Source: Austropuccinia psidii
Taxonomy: Eukaryota > Basidiomycota > Pucciniomycetes > Pucciniales > Sphaerophragmiaceae
DNA: 64,000 bases
Assembly: GCA_023105745.1 (NCBI GenBank)
Contig: JALGQZ010000011.1
Location: 46,158,698 to 46,222,697 of the forward strand
Reading direction: 5' to 3'
A program made the position numbers and the translations under genes. The notes under the pieces were generated by a model, which saw nothing but the letters and a program-made list of their open reading frames with translations, did no database searches and was not told where the DNA came from. Shown one piece after another: positions 53,183-64,000 of this stretch; position 1 is the stretch's first letter, and each line of letters begins with the position of its first letter.

Positions 53183-56100
53183 CCTTGATTTATAGAGGTT
53201 AAAATTTGATTTTAGTATTTTGAATATTTAAAAATTATCTCTACTACACTTTAGAAATTGGAAAGTCCAAATCCAAAGATTTCAGAAAAAAATTGAAATT
53301 GAAATTTCTGAGCTAGAAAGTTTTTTCAACTAGTTTCTCAGTGAATCTAACCTCTGGTACCTGAAATAAAAAGCTAAAAGAATTATAAGCCTTATCTGGA
53401 TGTAGATAATTGAAGCTTAATTTGTATTTAAGATCTCATGGTCTATTTTAGTCCTTGAAATTTTTTGAGCTAAGTGATGGAACTTTTTATTTGTGGCTTT
53501 AATATTTGATATAAAGAAAAAAAATCTGTGAATGAAGTTTGAATTTGTGACCTAAAAAATATTTAATTATTCATATATGATCTTGTAATTGACTCAATTT
53601 GTGTAAAACCTATTCAATGGTGGAGTTGATTCTATATTTACCAATAATTTAATTTTTTTGAGGAATTTCTCCACGCTAATGCATACATGACTCCAGAAAT
53701 CATAGCTGAGTTATTCTTAATACATGATAAGGATTTTCTAGATTTAAAAAGGTAATGAGAAAAGAGTTTTGAATAGATGAAGAATTTTCAGAGAAGGGAG
53801 TAAATAAATCTGAAGAAATCAGATTCTTTATTTAGAATATAACACTGATAAATCATTATTAATGAATAAATTTCTTACTATATCATGATTCAATTGCAAT
53901 TACTTTTTGATGAATAGACTAGTGAAAAAGGCTGAAAATTTATCCAAGTGTTTTTGACTCTCAAGAAAAAAACCTTTGATTGATTGTGAAACTATTTTTG
54001 AGAATTGTGGGAACTAATATTCTTGTGGGAGAAATAATAGGCAGTACCTTGAGGGGGAAATTCTTGGTGAGTCTGTTTTAAATTTCAGAATTATCCAATA
54101 ACCATGGGTGCTAAGGTGCATTATATGCCCCTCTAACTATACTGAAAAAGATAACCTGTTGATGAGATCACAAATGAATTATTTAGTTTTTTGGCTTTTC
54201 AATTAGAGAAATTTATTCAGCAGTCTCTATCAGTCTATCAACAAAATATCACTTTGATAATAATGGTAATAGTTAATCTTTTTCTTTGATTACAATTGTG
54301 TCTTGCTTAACTTCTTTTTATTGATGATAAAGATCTTTTTACTTTTTTTTTGGGATGCCTCATTTGAAGAATTGAGATATATAGAGAATATTTTTTGAAG
54401 ATCCCTATTGAGATTAAAAATAATATTGCTAGCTAGTTAATAACTTAAAGGTCATTTAATAATACTATCAATATAAATATGATAATTGAAGGGTAAAATG
54501 GTTTTATAAGGATGGTTATGGTTAATATAAGAGTAAGATATAAATGATATAATAGTAATATAGGACTATGAGGATGGGTAAAAATATGATCCAATGTATT
54601 TATAAATGTTTTGAAATAATGTATAAGGATAAGATGAAGAGATATCCTTTCTATTAATAGTGGTTTTTGATAAATTTGATAAGATAGCTAATGATAATAT
54701 ATTAAAAAATTACTTCAACACTAATACAACAAGGGTAAGGCTATTAAATAATATTAAAATATTTCATTAATATTATAAATATATTTTATAAATGAATCAT
54801 AAATAATACTATAAGACACTGAGAATTGCTAATAATCTTTTCAATATAATAATAGATTATCCTATCAAAGAAGGAATTGATTGATGCTCAAGATCATTTT
54901 TTGAATAAGAACGATTGAGGGAAAAGGGAGAGATTCCCTTTAATTATACCTTTTGAATCCTCCATAGAGCCTCCAAAAAACAAGCAAGCTAGAAAAATTA
55001 CACCTTGAGACATTTTTTCTGGTGGGTAAATTTGAAATGGTGTCATTTGATCAAGATATTGAAAAATATTCTTGGTTGATTGCACCATTCTTCACTTTAT
55101 TTTTTTCAGTGCACAGCTTTGAGACACTTTTTCTAGTGTTTAAGTTTTAAATGGTGTCATATGATCAAGAAATTGCACCATATTCTTGGTTAGTTGCACC
55201 ATATGTTTTGAATTATACTCATATCTGAGCCAAAACTTATTTCTATTATTCACAGCCTTGAGAGAGTTTTGCTAGTCAGAAGATTCTAAATTGGGTCATT
55301 TGCTACAGATATTTAATCATATGTTTGATTTATTTAACCATTATGAAATTTTTTATTGTCAGTGCACAGCCTTGAGATATTAATGTAAATCTTGTATCAA
55401 TGTCAAATTTCATTTTGCACAACATAAGCTTCAAGATTAATAAGATACAGGATATTTTTCCAAAATCTATAAGCTAAGTGGGTTGCCTTTTAATTAAAAG
55501 TTATTTAGCCTTGAAATTTTTTTTTCAGTTTTATTTCTCTCAAAAAAGAAATTATCTTATCTGAGAATGTTTATTTCTAGAAATAGAAGACATAAAAATG
55601 AATGTGCTAAGGGATTTCTTTAAATTATTGGTAATTGGATTATGAGCTTCATGACTATTAAGACATATTTATGATGATATAGAAATTAATCTTAGAAATA
55701 ATACACTTTTGAAATCTTCTAGCTCTGAAACAGGGTTATCTTAAGATATAAATTACATCATAAGATAATATTTCTCTTTTTGAAATACAATAAGCTTCAT
55801 TTTCTTCATGTTTTCATTAAGGATAATATTTATTTTGATTTTATTGGAGCTCCATATATCCCTTCTTCAATTTCAATATTTCCATTTCCCCCTTATTCTA
55901 ATTTCAATTGCTAATCTTTCCCAATTTTCTTCCTTTTCAATTACATATTCCATTTCTATTTCTCCCATTATAGTTTGTACATTCATTATATATTATTGGC
56001 TTCAAAGCTGAAAAATGATCTGTTTTTACTATAATTAAGCATAAATGATAGCTTTGATAAATTTTTCTTGAGAAGTAGCCAATGCTTAATATTTACAAAA

Positions 56101-56329
56101 GGGAAGTGGGTTTTCCTTCATGTCATGGATTGTTGGATTTGAATTTTTTTGTTTGAAGAAAAATCCAGAAATGCTGCATGGTTTTCAGTTTGAATAATGT
56201 TTTTTATTTTAATAGGACATGATTTCAAAGTTTCTTTGGCTTTTACATCATAATCATCTCCAAAATTCCTATTCTAACAGATTTTAAATATCTTTAGAAT
56301 TAGATGTAAATAGAACAAAAAAGTATTTC
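53183..56329. other. AT-rich noncoding stretch
   Basis: No gene or RNA supported. It contains the minisatellite at 55004-55385. The frame at 55808-56011 is AT-driven. Confidence 0.55.
55004..55385. repeat. Diverged minisatellite, units of ~114-138 bp
   Basis: Three and a fraction units start with a CTTGAGA-type block at about 55004, 55118, 55256 and 55371. Each continues with 'tttttct.gt', 'aaatggtgtcat.tgatcaaga' and TTGCACCAT, and ends near GTGCACAGC. Strongly diverged, so old. Confidence 0.75.
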
Positions 56330-57749
56330 ATTACTTACTGCATTGATATATCTATAAAATGATGAGCCTTTGAGATATGAACAAAGATCCAAATATGTTG
56401 CAAAACAAATTTACAAAACTTATTTTTATAATAGGAATTGAAATTACAATCTTAAAATCAGTAAAAATGCCATAAAAAAGGAGAAATTCCAGATTATCTC
56501 CAGAACAAATGAATAAAAATGTGAAAAAAATCCGAAAATTGAATTTCCCATCAAAAAATACATATATTACTATTTCATGTCATATCCGTAAACACAATAC
56601 TTACTAAGATAACCTGAGAATATCCACTTTTATGATAAATGCATATATTCCTGGCTTTTAGCTCATAACTGTTGAGCTACATATGATGAAGAGTTGGTTC
56701 AAAAAGAAAGTCACCATGAAACAACTGTAATAATATATATATAGACTTTATTTGGCATGTTATAAACAAGGTTAAAACTTATAAGGGGATATTGGGAAAA
56801 ATAGAAATAGCTGTTGACCACTTTAAATTGAAAGTTCTCCAAGCTTGAAAAAATTGGATATTAAGCTTCTATTAGCTCATATGTCAACAATTATGTAGTT
56901 TTAATCAAGATATTCAAGGTAAAACGCTATGAAATCATGGTTTGAAGTCCAAAATAGTAAATTTTGAAAGAAAAGATGAGGTACAAGAAAAATCATCAAA
57001 AAGAGAGTTTTGATGATTTAATGAAATACTATATAAAGATTAGTAAAGATATTCCAAGCTATTAGAATTGAATATCTGAGCTTATTTAGTGTGAAAACCT
57101 AAAACTTATTAATGATCAAAGTTAAGGCACAAAAACGATCACTTATGATCAATAACTGAAATATTATTTTAAGTTTAACAGGTAAGTATTAGTACTTTAT
57201 GATTAAAACTACTATAATACATGAAATTAAATAATTTTCTAAGCTGATACCTTCAGAAAATTAGACTTATAGTGCTGACTATACAAAATGCCACAATAAT
57301 GAGATAAAAGGGTTGGAAAATGATGTAATCATCACCAAACCTTCAAATAATGATAAATTCCAGTTAATAAAATCAGTACATGTCTGATAGAGGGTATCTG
57401 GTCACTATAAGGAAGGATCTTTGCTATAAAAGGACCCCTTCTTTCTCTATTTCCCCTCAGACACAACAAATACAATCAAAACATTAAGAAAAAAGGTAAA
57501 TTTCCTTATTATTGAATATTAAACTCTTATATTATTAAATACAAAAACTGTATCTTATATGAATAATTATTTTATATTTGATTAGATGAAGTTTTATTGT
57601 CATTTGTTAAATTATCTTGTAATATCTAAATCCACGTAAAAATAGTATAATGTGTAATTTTCTCCATTTTTTATTGTAAATCATTAAGTTGTATTGAAAT
57701 TCTTAGGTGTGAAAAAATTCAAAATTATTATTTTAAGTGTTAAAAGTAA
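56330..57749 (+). repeat. S repeat copy 2 (cut by retrotransposon 2)
   Basis: Aligns with S1 and lacks its 1.42 kb insertion. A TATA box (TATAAAAGG at 57425-57433), a pyrimidine block ending CCCCTCAG and an AAAAAGGTAAAT donor-like site are conserved relative to S1. The right end is interrupted by the LTR at 57755; S1 continues past the matching point. Confidence 0.72.
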
Positions 57750-57754
57750 GTTAT

Positions 57755-59250
57755 TGTCACAGGGGCCATTGGACCAAAAACCAAGGATGGCCTGGCACTC
57801 AGCAATCAGGGAACTCACTTGGAAGACTTCAAAAGAATAAAGAAAATAAAAATAAAGAATTGAATTTCTCTAAGAAGAATGCAAGTACAAGATGAGATGT
57901 ATTAAGAGAAATGAGAAGCCAAATAGCCAAAGAGCCAACTAAGTAAGTCCTTAATCACTGTTTCAACCTGCCAAAATGAACAATGGAATTAGTAAAGATA
58001 TGACCACCAAATATCCATTGACAGGTGAAGAAAGAAAAGAGAAAAGGTGCTAAGTGACTGAATTGATAATATCAGTATTGACTTAACAGAAATGGGAAGA
58101 TAAATAAAGATAAAATAAAATCAAAATATATTAATTAACTGGGGGAAAGCCCCCCAGGGTCAAAGGAGGCTGGTATATGTGAGAGGTTGAGAGCTTGACT
58201 CCTTTAGGCTGACAGCTGGTCTGTATTGAATCCTTGAAGCTGTATTGACAGCTTGATGAAGTGTATACCTTGCCAGATTGGGAAATGAACTGTGTTGAAT
58301 GATTTTCCCATGATGTATGATTGAAATACAGGTCTTGATGAATCCAGAGTGTATTGAAATGAATGTGGCTGCCAAGTTGGATTTATGGAGCATTGACACT
58401 TGACAGCTTGTTTGGAACTGCCTCTTGAATACATTTTGGGAATGAATTGACAGTATTCCCTTGGAGGGAATACTTGAAGTGAGAATAAACAATGAATTCC
58501 TGATGGCATCATTGGTATTTGAGAAATTACACCTGCACTTGAGCCTTGATGGGTCCTCTGGATGAAATGACACTTTGGTGACTTATGGAATGTTAAATTA
58601 CCCCTCTAATATTGACACCATTGAAATGCTGTTGAAATAATGTGCAGAATGGTGTATAACACCATTTATGACAATTTGAGTTTCTTAAGGGTGAAAGTGG
58701 CCAAAGGTCTTTGTGAGTGAAGTCAGGAGGATGCGAGTGCAAATTGGGTTTTGGGTGACTTCAAAGGTGACAAGGTGTTTCTGGGTGTATTGGCCAAATA
58801 AAGATTATACAGCTTTGAAACTGTATTTGCACAAAATGCACAAAACTGGAAATTAAGCCCCAAAAGGCCTGATATGGCCTTTTAGACATATTTCCCATAA
58901 TACATGGGAAAATGGTATATACAGCTGAATACAGAAAAAATGTGCAAAATGCGCAAAAATGCACAAAGCTGTATTTAAAGCTTAAAAAGACAAATACAGG
59001 CTTTTGGGCTGTATTTTCCCTGTTGACTGAAAAATACCTGAAAGTGCCCAAAAGCAGAGAATGGCCTGGAGAGGCCTCATGATAGTGAAGGGGCCAGGTT
59101 GGCCCCAGGAGTGAAATGACCATAAAAGGCCAGAAAAGATGAGAGGGAAAATTTGGCCAATGCTTATGGGAACGGCCAAATTGCCATAAGATTGATATGG
59201 AACTGATATGCAATATGGAGTCCAGGAGGGTAATTCCCATGGTTGTGACA
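57755..59250 (-). repeat. 3' LTR of retrotransposon 2
   Basis: 1496 bp, TGTCACAGGGGCC...GGTTGTGACA on the plus strand. Considerably diverged from the LTRs of retrotransposon 1. The palindrome is present in altered but still pairing form at about 58641-58672. Confidence 0.92.
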
Positions 59251-59640
59251 ATACCCCCACCTTGGAATGGTGAGCTCCTGAGAACCAACACAAGGTGAAG
59301 CCTGTTGAGGCAACTGGAAAGGATTTGAGACAGGGATTTAAGAGGAGTGATTAAGAGAAAAATGATTGAATACTGATATTGAAAAGCTGGCATGTGATGT
59401 GGGACTTGCTTGATCTCCTTTTGACATTGACTTCAGAATGGATGTAAATTTGAAGGGAATGATGTTGGTTCATGAATTGATTTGGCATAAGTAAAGAAAA
59501 TTGAAAATGAAAATAAAATGAAAATTAAATTGAGAAAAGCAAAGATGAAAGAGAAATTAATCTTGAGAAGGTTCCAATCTTCATCACAGAGGTTGGTAAT
59601 TGATTTTGGAATTGGCCAAGGACCTGGAAAGGAAAATTTG

Positions 59641-60035
59641 ATGCCAGATGCTCACAGAGTGGCCAAGGGGATGTTTTGACAGATTGTAGACCCCTCAGGG
59701 AAGTGCACACCAGGAGAGGAACTTACTTTTGGTAATTACCACTCCGCCAGTGCCATGAAAGAAAATAAATTTTCTGAAAGAATGACTTGGAACTGGAAAG
59801 ACTTGGAAAGAAATTGAGGAAAGGAATAATCTGTTTGCCCAAGTGAAAATGGTCATAATTTTTGGAATTGATGTTGAAATCCAGGCCAAAGATCTGTGTC
59901 CAATAATTGCAGAGTGCTCACAGAGTGGCCAAGGTGATGCTTACAACAAGAAAGGGTAAAATACCTCTAAAGGTGCATACCAGGAGTGGGACTTGCTTGT
60001 GGTAATTGCTCTCCCCACCAAGCACCATAAAAAAT
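59641..60035 (-). repeat. Duplicated block in the 3' noncoding region of retrotransposon 2
   Basis: The block from GCTCACAGAGTGGCCAAGG through 'accaggag..g.acttgctt' to 'caccataaaa' occurs at about 59650-59760 and again at about 59918-60035. Retrotransposon 1 has the same pair (43805-43920 and 45930-46055), now separated by R4. Confidence 0.78.
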
Positions 60036-60123
60036 AAAGCTCTTGAAGAATTGGGTCCTGGCTTGTCAGGATATAACAAATGAAAATCCTTGACCAGTTC
60101 AGGACAATTCTTGAGGCTTTCAG

Positions 60124-61515
60124 TTAGTTCCCAAGTGGATCTTTCTGAGTATTGACTGAAACCTTTCCATTACACCAAATACCATAATTTGCCTCTCTTA
60201 AGCTTTGAGTGACTTCCCATTCCTCTCCTTCTTCAATGATGATTGGAAGAGGGGGCTCTTGATTCCTATTTGGGATTGTTGATGTCTTTACTGGTTCTAA
60301 GAGTGAAAGAAGGAAGACCGGGTGGATGGACTTCCATTGAGATGGGAGCTTGAGGTGGTAGGCATAAATTCTGACTTTCTTCAAGATTGGAAAAGGACCC
60401 AGCCATCTTTTAGACAGTTTTTTGGTGGGTCTAGTTGATCTGATGTTCTTAGAAGAAAGCCATGCCATGTCACCAGGATTGATAACAGGTGGACTTGCTC
60501 AATTTTCATCTGCATACCTCTTAAACCTGTTTATGGCAACTTCAAGTTCTCTCTTGACATCTTGCTGTACTGATTGGAATTTTGTTTATAGCTTTCCAAA
60601 AGGAGTATCTTGAGTAATGTGAAATGAGTAAAAATGAGGATCTCTTCCATAAGCAGTGAAAAACGGTGATTGTTTTGTTGAAGAGTGGTAAGAGCTATTG
60701 TAGGAAAATTCAGCCAGACACAGCCAGGTGTTCCAATCATCTCAATGATAACTGACATACATCCAAAGGTAATGTTCTAGTATCTGATTTACCCACTCTG
60801 TCTGTCCATCAGTTTTTGGATGGTAAGCAGTTGACAGATCTCTTAAAATCTTGAGCTTATGACAAAGATTGGTCCAAAAGGAAGAAACAAAAAGAGAACC
60901 TCTATCACTAAAAATGCTTGAAGGAAAGCCATGCTTTGAGAAAATATTCTTGATGAACAAGTGGGCCAGATCCAGTGAAGTTATTGAAGACATTGTGGAA
61001 TGAAAAATGCCAATTTTGACAATCTGTCCACTATGACAAGGATTGAGTCAAAAGAATTGGAAAATGGTAATTGAGTGATGAAATCCATTGAAAGACAAAT
61101 CCAAGGACCATTTTGAATTAGAAGAGGTTTTAGGAGTCCAAACTTCTTGTGATGAATATTTTTGTTTCTTGACCACTGTTGACAGAATGAGACATAATCC
61201 TTGATAAATTGAGTCATGCCAGACCAGTGAAAATCACGCTTGTCAAGTTTGAGAGTCTTCTCATGGCCAGGATGTCCAGCTAAAGGAGATTCATTCCTCT
61301 TTTGAAATATGCTGAGTTGAATTGTGGGGTCATTTGGGACCACCACCCAATCTTTACCCAAATCTTGAAGAATACTTCTATATTGAGAATCTTGCCATAA
61401 TGATTTCTCAATTGAGTCAATAAAACTTGATAATGATTCTACCTTCACTTCAAAGAGCTTTGAGGCTTGAATTTCATCTTGCTTGATTATTTTTTGATGA
61501 TTCATTGGATTCTAG
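60124..61515 (-). pseudogene. Integrase and chromodomain of retrotransposon 2
   Basis: The zinc-binding region keeps GHPGHEKT, but the second Cys is Trp (CQQWSRN). The catalytic core shows LSMDFITQLPF with VIVDRLSK, IFSDRGSLFVSSFW and HPKTDGQTEWVNQILEHYLW, so the DDE residues are present. Frames are split near 60985 and 60745. The chromodomain start (EEWEVTQ, about 60230) is truncated by a deletion or frameshift. Inactive. Confidence 0.85.
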
Positions 61516-62168
61516 CTGATGAAATCTTCCCCCCTCTCTGGGTAAATGTTGTCCCAATGTGACAATGCATCTGGAAGGGTGGGCAGGTGTCCAGGGTGGT
61601 AAATTATTGAAAAATGAACTTAAGAGAGAAATTCAGCCCAGTGAGCTTGACTGCGAGTGAGAATCTTTGATGACATGAAGTATTGAAGTGAAGAATGATT
61701 GGTGAGAACTTCAAAGGAGGAAGAAAGAGAAAGGAGAAACGCTCTCCAGCACTTGAGAGCCAAGACTATGCCAAGGAGTTCCTTGTCATGAATGTCATAG
61801 GTTAGCTCTTCTGGAAGAAGCTTGCGACTATAAAATGTAATGGGATGTTTTCCTGAGCCAGAGACCTGACTCAGCACAGCACCCAAGGCATAATCAGAAG
61901 CATAAGTCTCTACAATGGTGGGTAGAGGAGGATCACAGTGAGAAAGGATTGGAGCAATGGTGAATGCCTCTTTGAGTTGATGAAGCTGTCTAAGAGCTTC
62001 CTCATTGAGGGGAAAATGGGAATCTTTCTTGAGGAAACTTGTGAGTGAACTAATTTTCTTTGAACAATTCTTGATGAAATGGCGGTAAAAGTTGGAAAAC
62101 CCAAGGAATTATTGAATTGCCTTGGGGTTTCTTGGAGGTGGCCGGCTGGGAATTTGCTGGAATTTCGC
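61516..62168 (-). pseudogene. RNase H and connection region of retrotransposon 2
   Basis: GAVLSQVSGSGKHPITFYSRKLLPEELTYDIHDKELLGIV and LTNHSSLQYFMSSK-type segments are readable at 61886-61620. The connection domain ([11 protein letters not shown]) upstream contains stops, including the TAA that ends the reverse-transcriptase frame at 62169. Confidence 0.8.
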
Positions 62169-63077
62169 TTAGTCCATCTTGAGGCCTTCAGAAGAAACAA
62201 CATAACCTAAATACTCTACACTAGAAACATGAGATAGGCACTTAGAGGCCTTTGCAAAGGGGTTATTGGATCTGAGTCTGGCAAGAACAGTGGACACATG
62301 AGTGACATGGTCTTCCTCAGATTTGGAAAAGACCATAATGTCATCCAAATAAACCACAACATAAATATCAAGAAGATCATAAAAAATATCATTGACAAGG
62401 TTTTGAAAAGAGGCAGGAGCATTGGTGAGCCCAAATAGCATAACCAAATACTCATAGATGCCATATTTAGTTCTCAAAAATGTCAAATGGTCATCACCTT
62501 CCTTTATTCTGAGCAGGCTGTATGCACAATTCAAATCAATCTTGGAGAAGATAGAAGAACCATTAAATACAGTAAGAAGCTTATTCATAGAAGGCACAGG
62601 ATACTTGTTCTTCCTAGTAACAGCTTTGAGTTTGTGGTAATCAACACACAAAGGGGGGCTACTATTTTTATTTTTGAAAAAGAGGACAGGTGCTCCCATT
62701 AAAGAGGAGCTTGGCAAGATGAAAACTTTCTCTACATTCTCTGAAATGTAGGCCCTGAGTGTATCTGACTCTTGGTTTGATAAAGAGTAGATCACCCCAG
62801 CTGGAGGTAGAGACCCCTCCAGCTCAATATGATAATCACAGGTGTGGTGAGGAGAAAGTTTCTCTGCTTTCACCTTGGAGAATACATCCAAATACTGGTG
62901 ATGAACAGAAGGAACAACCTTCATCACAGTTTCTATTTCTTCTGGCTCTTCCTCTTCATCCCACAACTCCTTCAGGGAGTCATGATCCAGTGGAGCTCTT
63001 GGAGATGGAGTGAGAACAGCTTGATTTCTGGCCTGAGATCTTGTCTGCCTTGCAGGAGGTGTGTGTTGGATGGGCAT
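62169..63077 (-). CDS. In-frame gag-start/reverse-transcriptase fusion of retrotransposon 2
   Basis: The coding sequence from ATG 63077 opens MPIQHTPPARQTRSQ, the gag start of this family as I remember it. After about 27 residues (near 62990) it passes directly into the acidic linker (DSLKELWDEEEEPEEIET) and a complete reverse-transcriptase palm. Visible motifs include KLSPHHTCDYHIELEG, the LPSSSLMGAPVLF fingers, VDYHKLKAVT, FSKIDLNCAYSLL, LVMLFGLTNAPASFQ and VVYLDDIMVF (62351-62340 for YLDD). The frame stops before the connection domain. Two of the residues around the usual KKKDGG are changed (FKNKNSS). Made by an in-frame deletion, so it is a remnant and not a working polyprotein. Confidence 0.75.
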   Translation of the reverse strand: MPIQHTPPARQTRSQARNQAVLTPSPRAPLDHDSLKELWDEEEEPEEIETVMKVVPSVHHQYLDVFSKVKAEKLSPHHTCDYHIELEGSLPPAGVIYSLSNQESDTLRAYISENVEKVFILPSSSLMGAPVLFFKNKNSSPPLCVDYHKLKAVTRKNKYPVPSMNKLLTVFNGSSIFSKIDLNCAYSLLRIKEGDDHLTFLRTKYGIYEYLVMLFGLTNAPASFQNLVNDIFYDLLDIYVVVYLDDIMVFSKSEEDHVTHVSTVLARLRSNNPFAKASKCLSHVSSVEYLGYVVSSEGLKMD

Positions 63078-64000
63078 TGTCACAACCATGAAGAATGACC
63101 CCCCTCCATGGGTGTTGCCACAATTTAGCCTGGAACCAAGTTGGGGCCAATTGGCCACACCATATCTTTTATGGCCAATTGGCCCCCTTTGGTGTTCTAT
63201 GGCCCTTTGGCTATAGCACCTCCCCCTGGCCTTTGATGGCCCCAGATCATATCCTGCAATCGTTGGCCTTCCTGGCCAATCTCCATATCTCCAACCCTCA
63301 AAACTCTATCTTTGTTTTTGTCCCCCTAGCCATAACCATCATCTTTGGGCCACCCCCTTGCATTAGGGGGTCTAGGGCCATTTAGGCCCCCTATGGCCCG
63401 TGGGCCATAATCCATGGCCCACAGTCCATAGGCCACGTACTGTGGTCCATGGGCCAATCAGGCCCATTTTGGCCTAATCCAACAAGGCCAAAAGGAGCCA
63501 AATGGGAAAGCCCACTAGCCCTCAAAGCCAGGTGGGTCCCAAACCACAATTGGGCCCACCTGAGCCCAATTTTGGCCAAGGAGCACTTTTCAGCCCATGG
63601 CCTCTGGCAGCCAGCAGAGGCCACCAGATCAGCTCAGCTCAATCCTTCCCCTCAACTTAAGGGGGATTCTTCCCATTCCTCCATGCACCCTGTACTCAAG
63701 GTTACAGGAGTGGTGCATATATGGTATTATATACCATTATGCACCATTTTTTCTGAGCAATTCAATGGTGAAATTTCCAGGACCAAATTCCATGATTCCA
63801 AATCAAGGTCCCAAAATCCAGCACCCATTTTGAAGAAGGACTCTTCAGATCATCAGTCTGGCAATCCTTGGTGGCTATCAGACGACTATTCAAGGACCCC
63901 AGCCACCTGGCCCTGCAGGAGTTGGCTTGGAAGTTCAATTCAGCATTACTCAAAGGGCCATTTATCAGGGGTATTACATCATTTCAATTGGTTGTCAAGG
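63078..64000 (+). repeat. LTR of a third retrotransposon copy, opposite orientation (5' part)
   Basis: Begins TGTCACAACCATG, the coding-strand start of this family's LTR, but on the plus strand; the LTR at 57755-59250 has the other orientation. It carries the palindrome at 63712-63745 and GGCCAATTGGCC-type palindromes (about 63148-63185). It runs off the window; at ~1.5 kb it should end near 64,570. Either the 5' LTR of a plus-strand element or a solo LTR. Confidence 0.8.

Larger units (their letters stand above)
57755..63077 (-). mobile_element. Ty3/gypsy chromovirus-type retrotransposon 2 (partial, deleted)
   Basis: Same family as retrotransposon 1 on the minus strand. It has a 3' LTR, polypurine tract, 3' noncoding region, broken integrase and RNase H, and an intact reverse-transcriptase frame joined directly to the gag N-terminus. 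About 1.9 kb covering most of gag and all of the protease is missing. The 5' LTR is not seen; at 63078 an LTR of opposite orientation begins. The flank next to the 3' LTR is GTTAT (57750-57754). Confidence 0.88.

Overview
This is an AT-rich, intron-containing fungal window made mostly of transposable elements. The short introns (66-125 nt), the mitochondrial Hsp70, the Ty3/gypsy chromodomain retrotransposons and the Mutator-like (MULE) transposons with a C-terminal OTU protease domain all fit a rust fungus (Pucciniales). From memory, the gag/pol wording matches Austropuccinia psidii best; this was not checked against any database.

Layout. 1-1230: 3' part of a ~1.9 kb noncoding repeat (called R here). 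1231-2157: A-rich array, mainly period 9. 2158-12573: three elements of one MULE family set end to end in A-rich DNA. These are a 1.37 kb non-autonomous element (A), a nearly intact MULE with transposase, AT-hook and OTU regions (MULE-1, 3564-7922), a second A-rich array, and a decayed sister (MULE-2, 8316-12573). 12582-20323: noncoding DNA with repeat S1, which carries a 1.42 kb terminal-inverted-repeat insertion. 20324-21342 (-): a three-exon gene of unknown function. 21343-34514: AT-rich noncoding DNA with repeats R2 and R3. 34515-37924: a small gene island with mitochondrial Hsp70 (six exons, -) and an intron-containing tRNA-Lys(UUU) (-). 40642-53177 (-): a chromovirus-type Ty3/gypsy element with 5-bp target-site duplications, itself carrying non-autonomous MULE element B in one LTR and repeat R4 near its 3' end. 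53183-57749: noncoding DNA, a ~120-bp minisatellite and repeat S2. 57755-63077 (-): a second element of the same retrotransposon family, lacking most of gag and all of the protease region. 63078-64000: an LTR in the opposite orientation that runs off the window.

How it fits together. Only Hsp70, tRNA-Lys and the 273-aa gene look like host genes; they sit in visibly less AT-rich DNA. Everything else is nested mobile DNA whose order of insertion can be read from target-site duplications and empty sites within this window. The most interesting observations are: the exact 8-bp duplications on four MULE-family elements packed into A-rich arrays; the R repeat, which has 9-bp duplications but no terminal inverted repeats; a palindrome in all four LTRs that shows a compensatory base change; and the MULE that couples a transposase to an OTU cysteine-protease domain.
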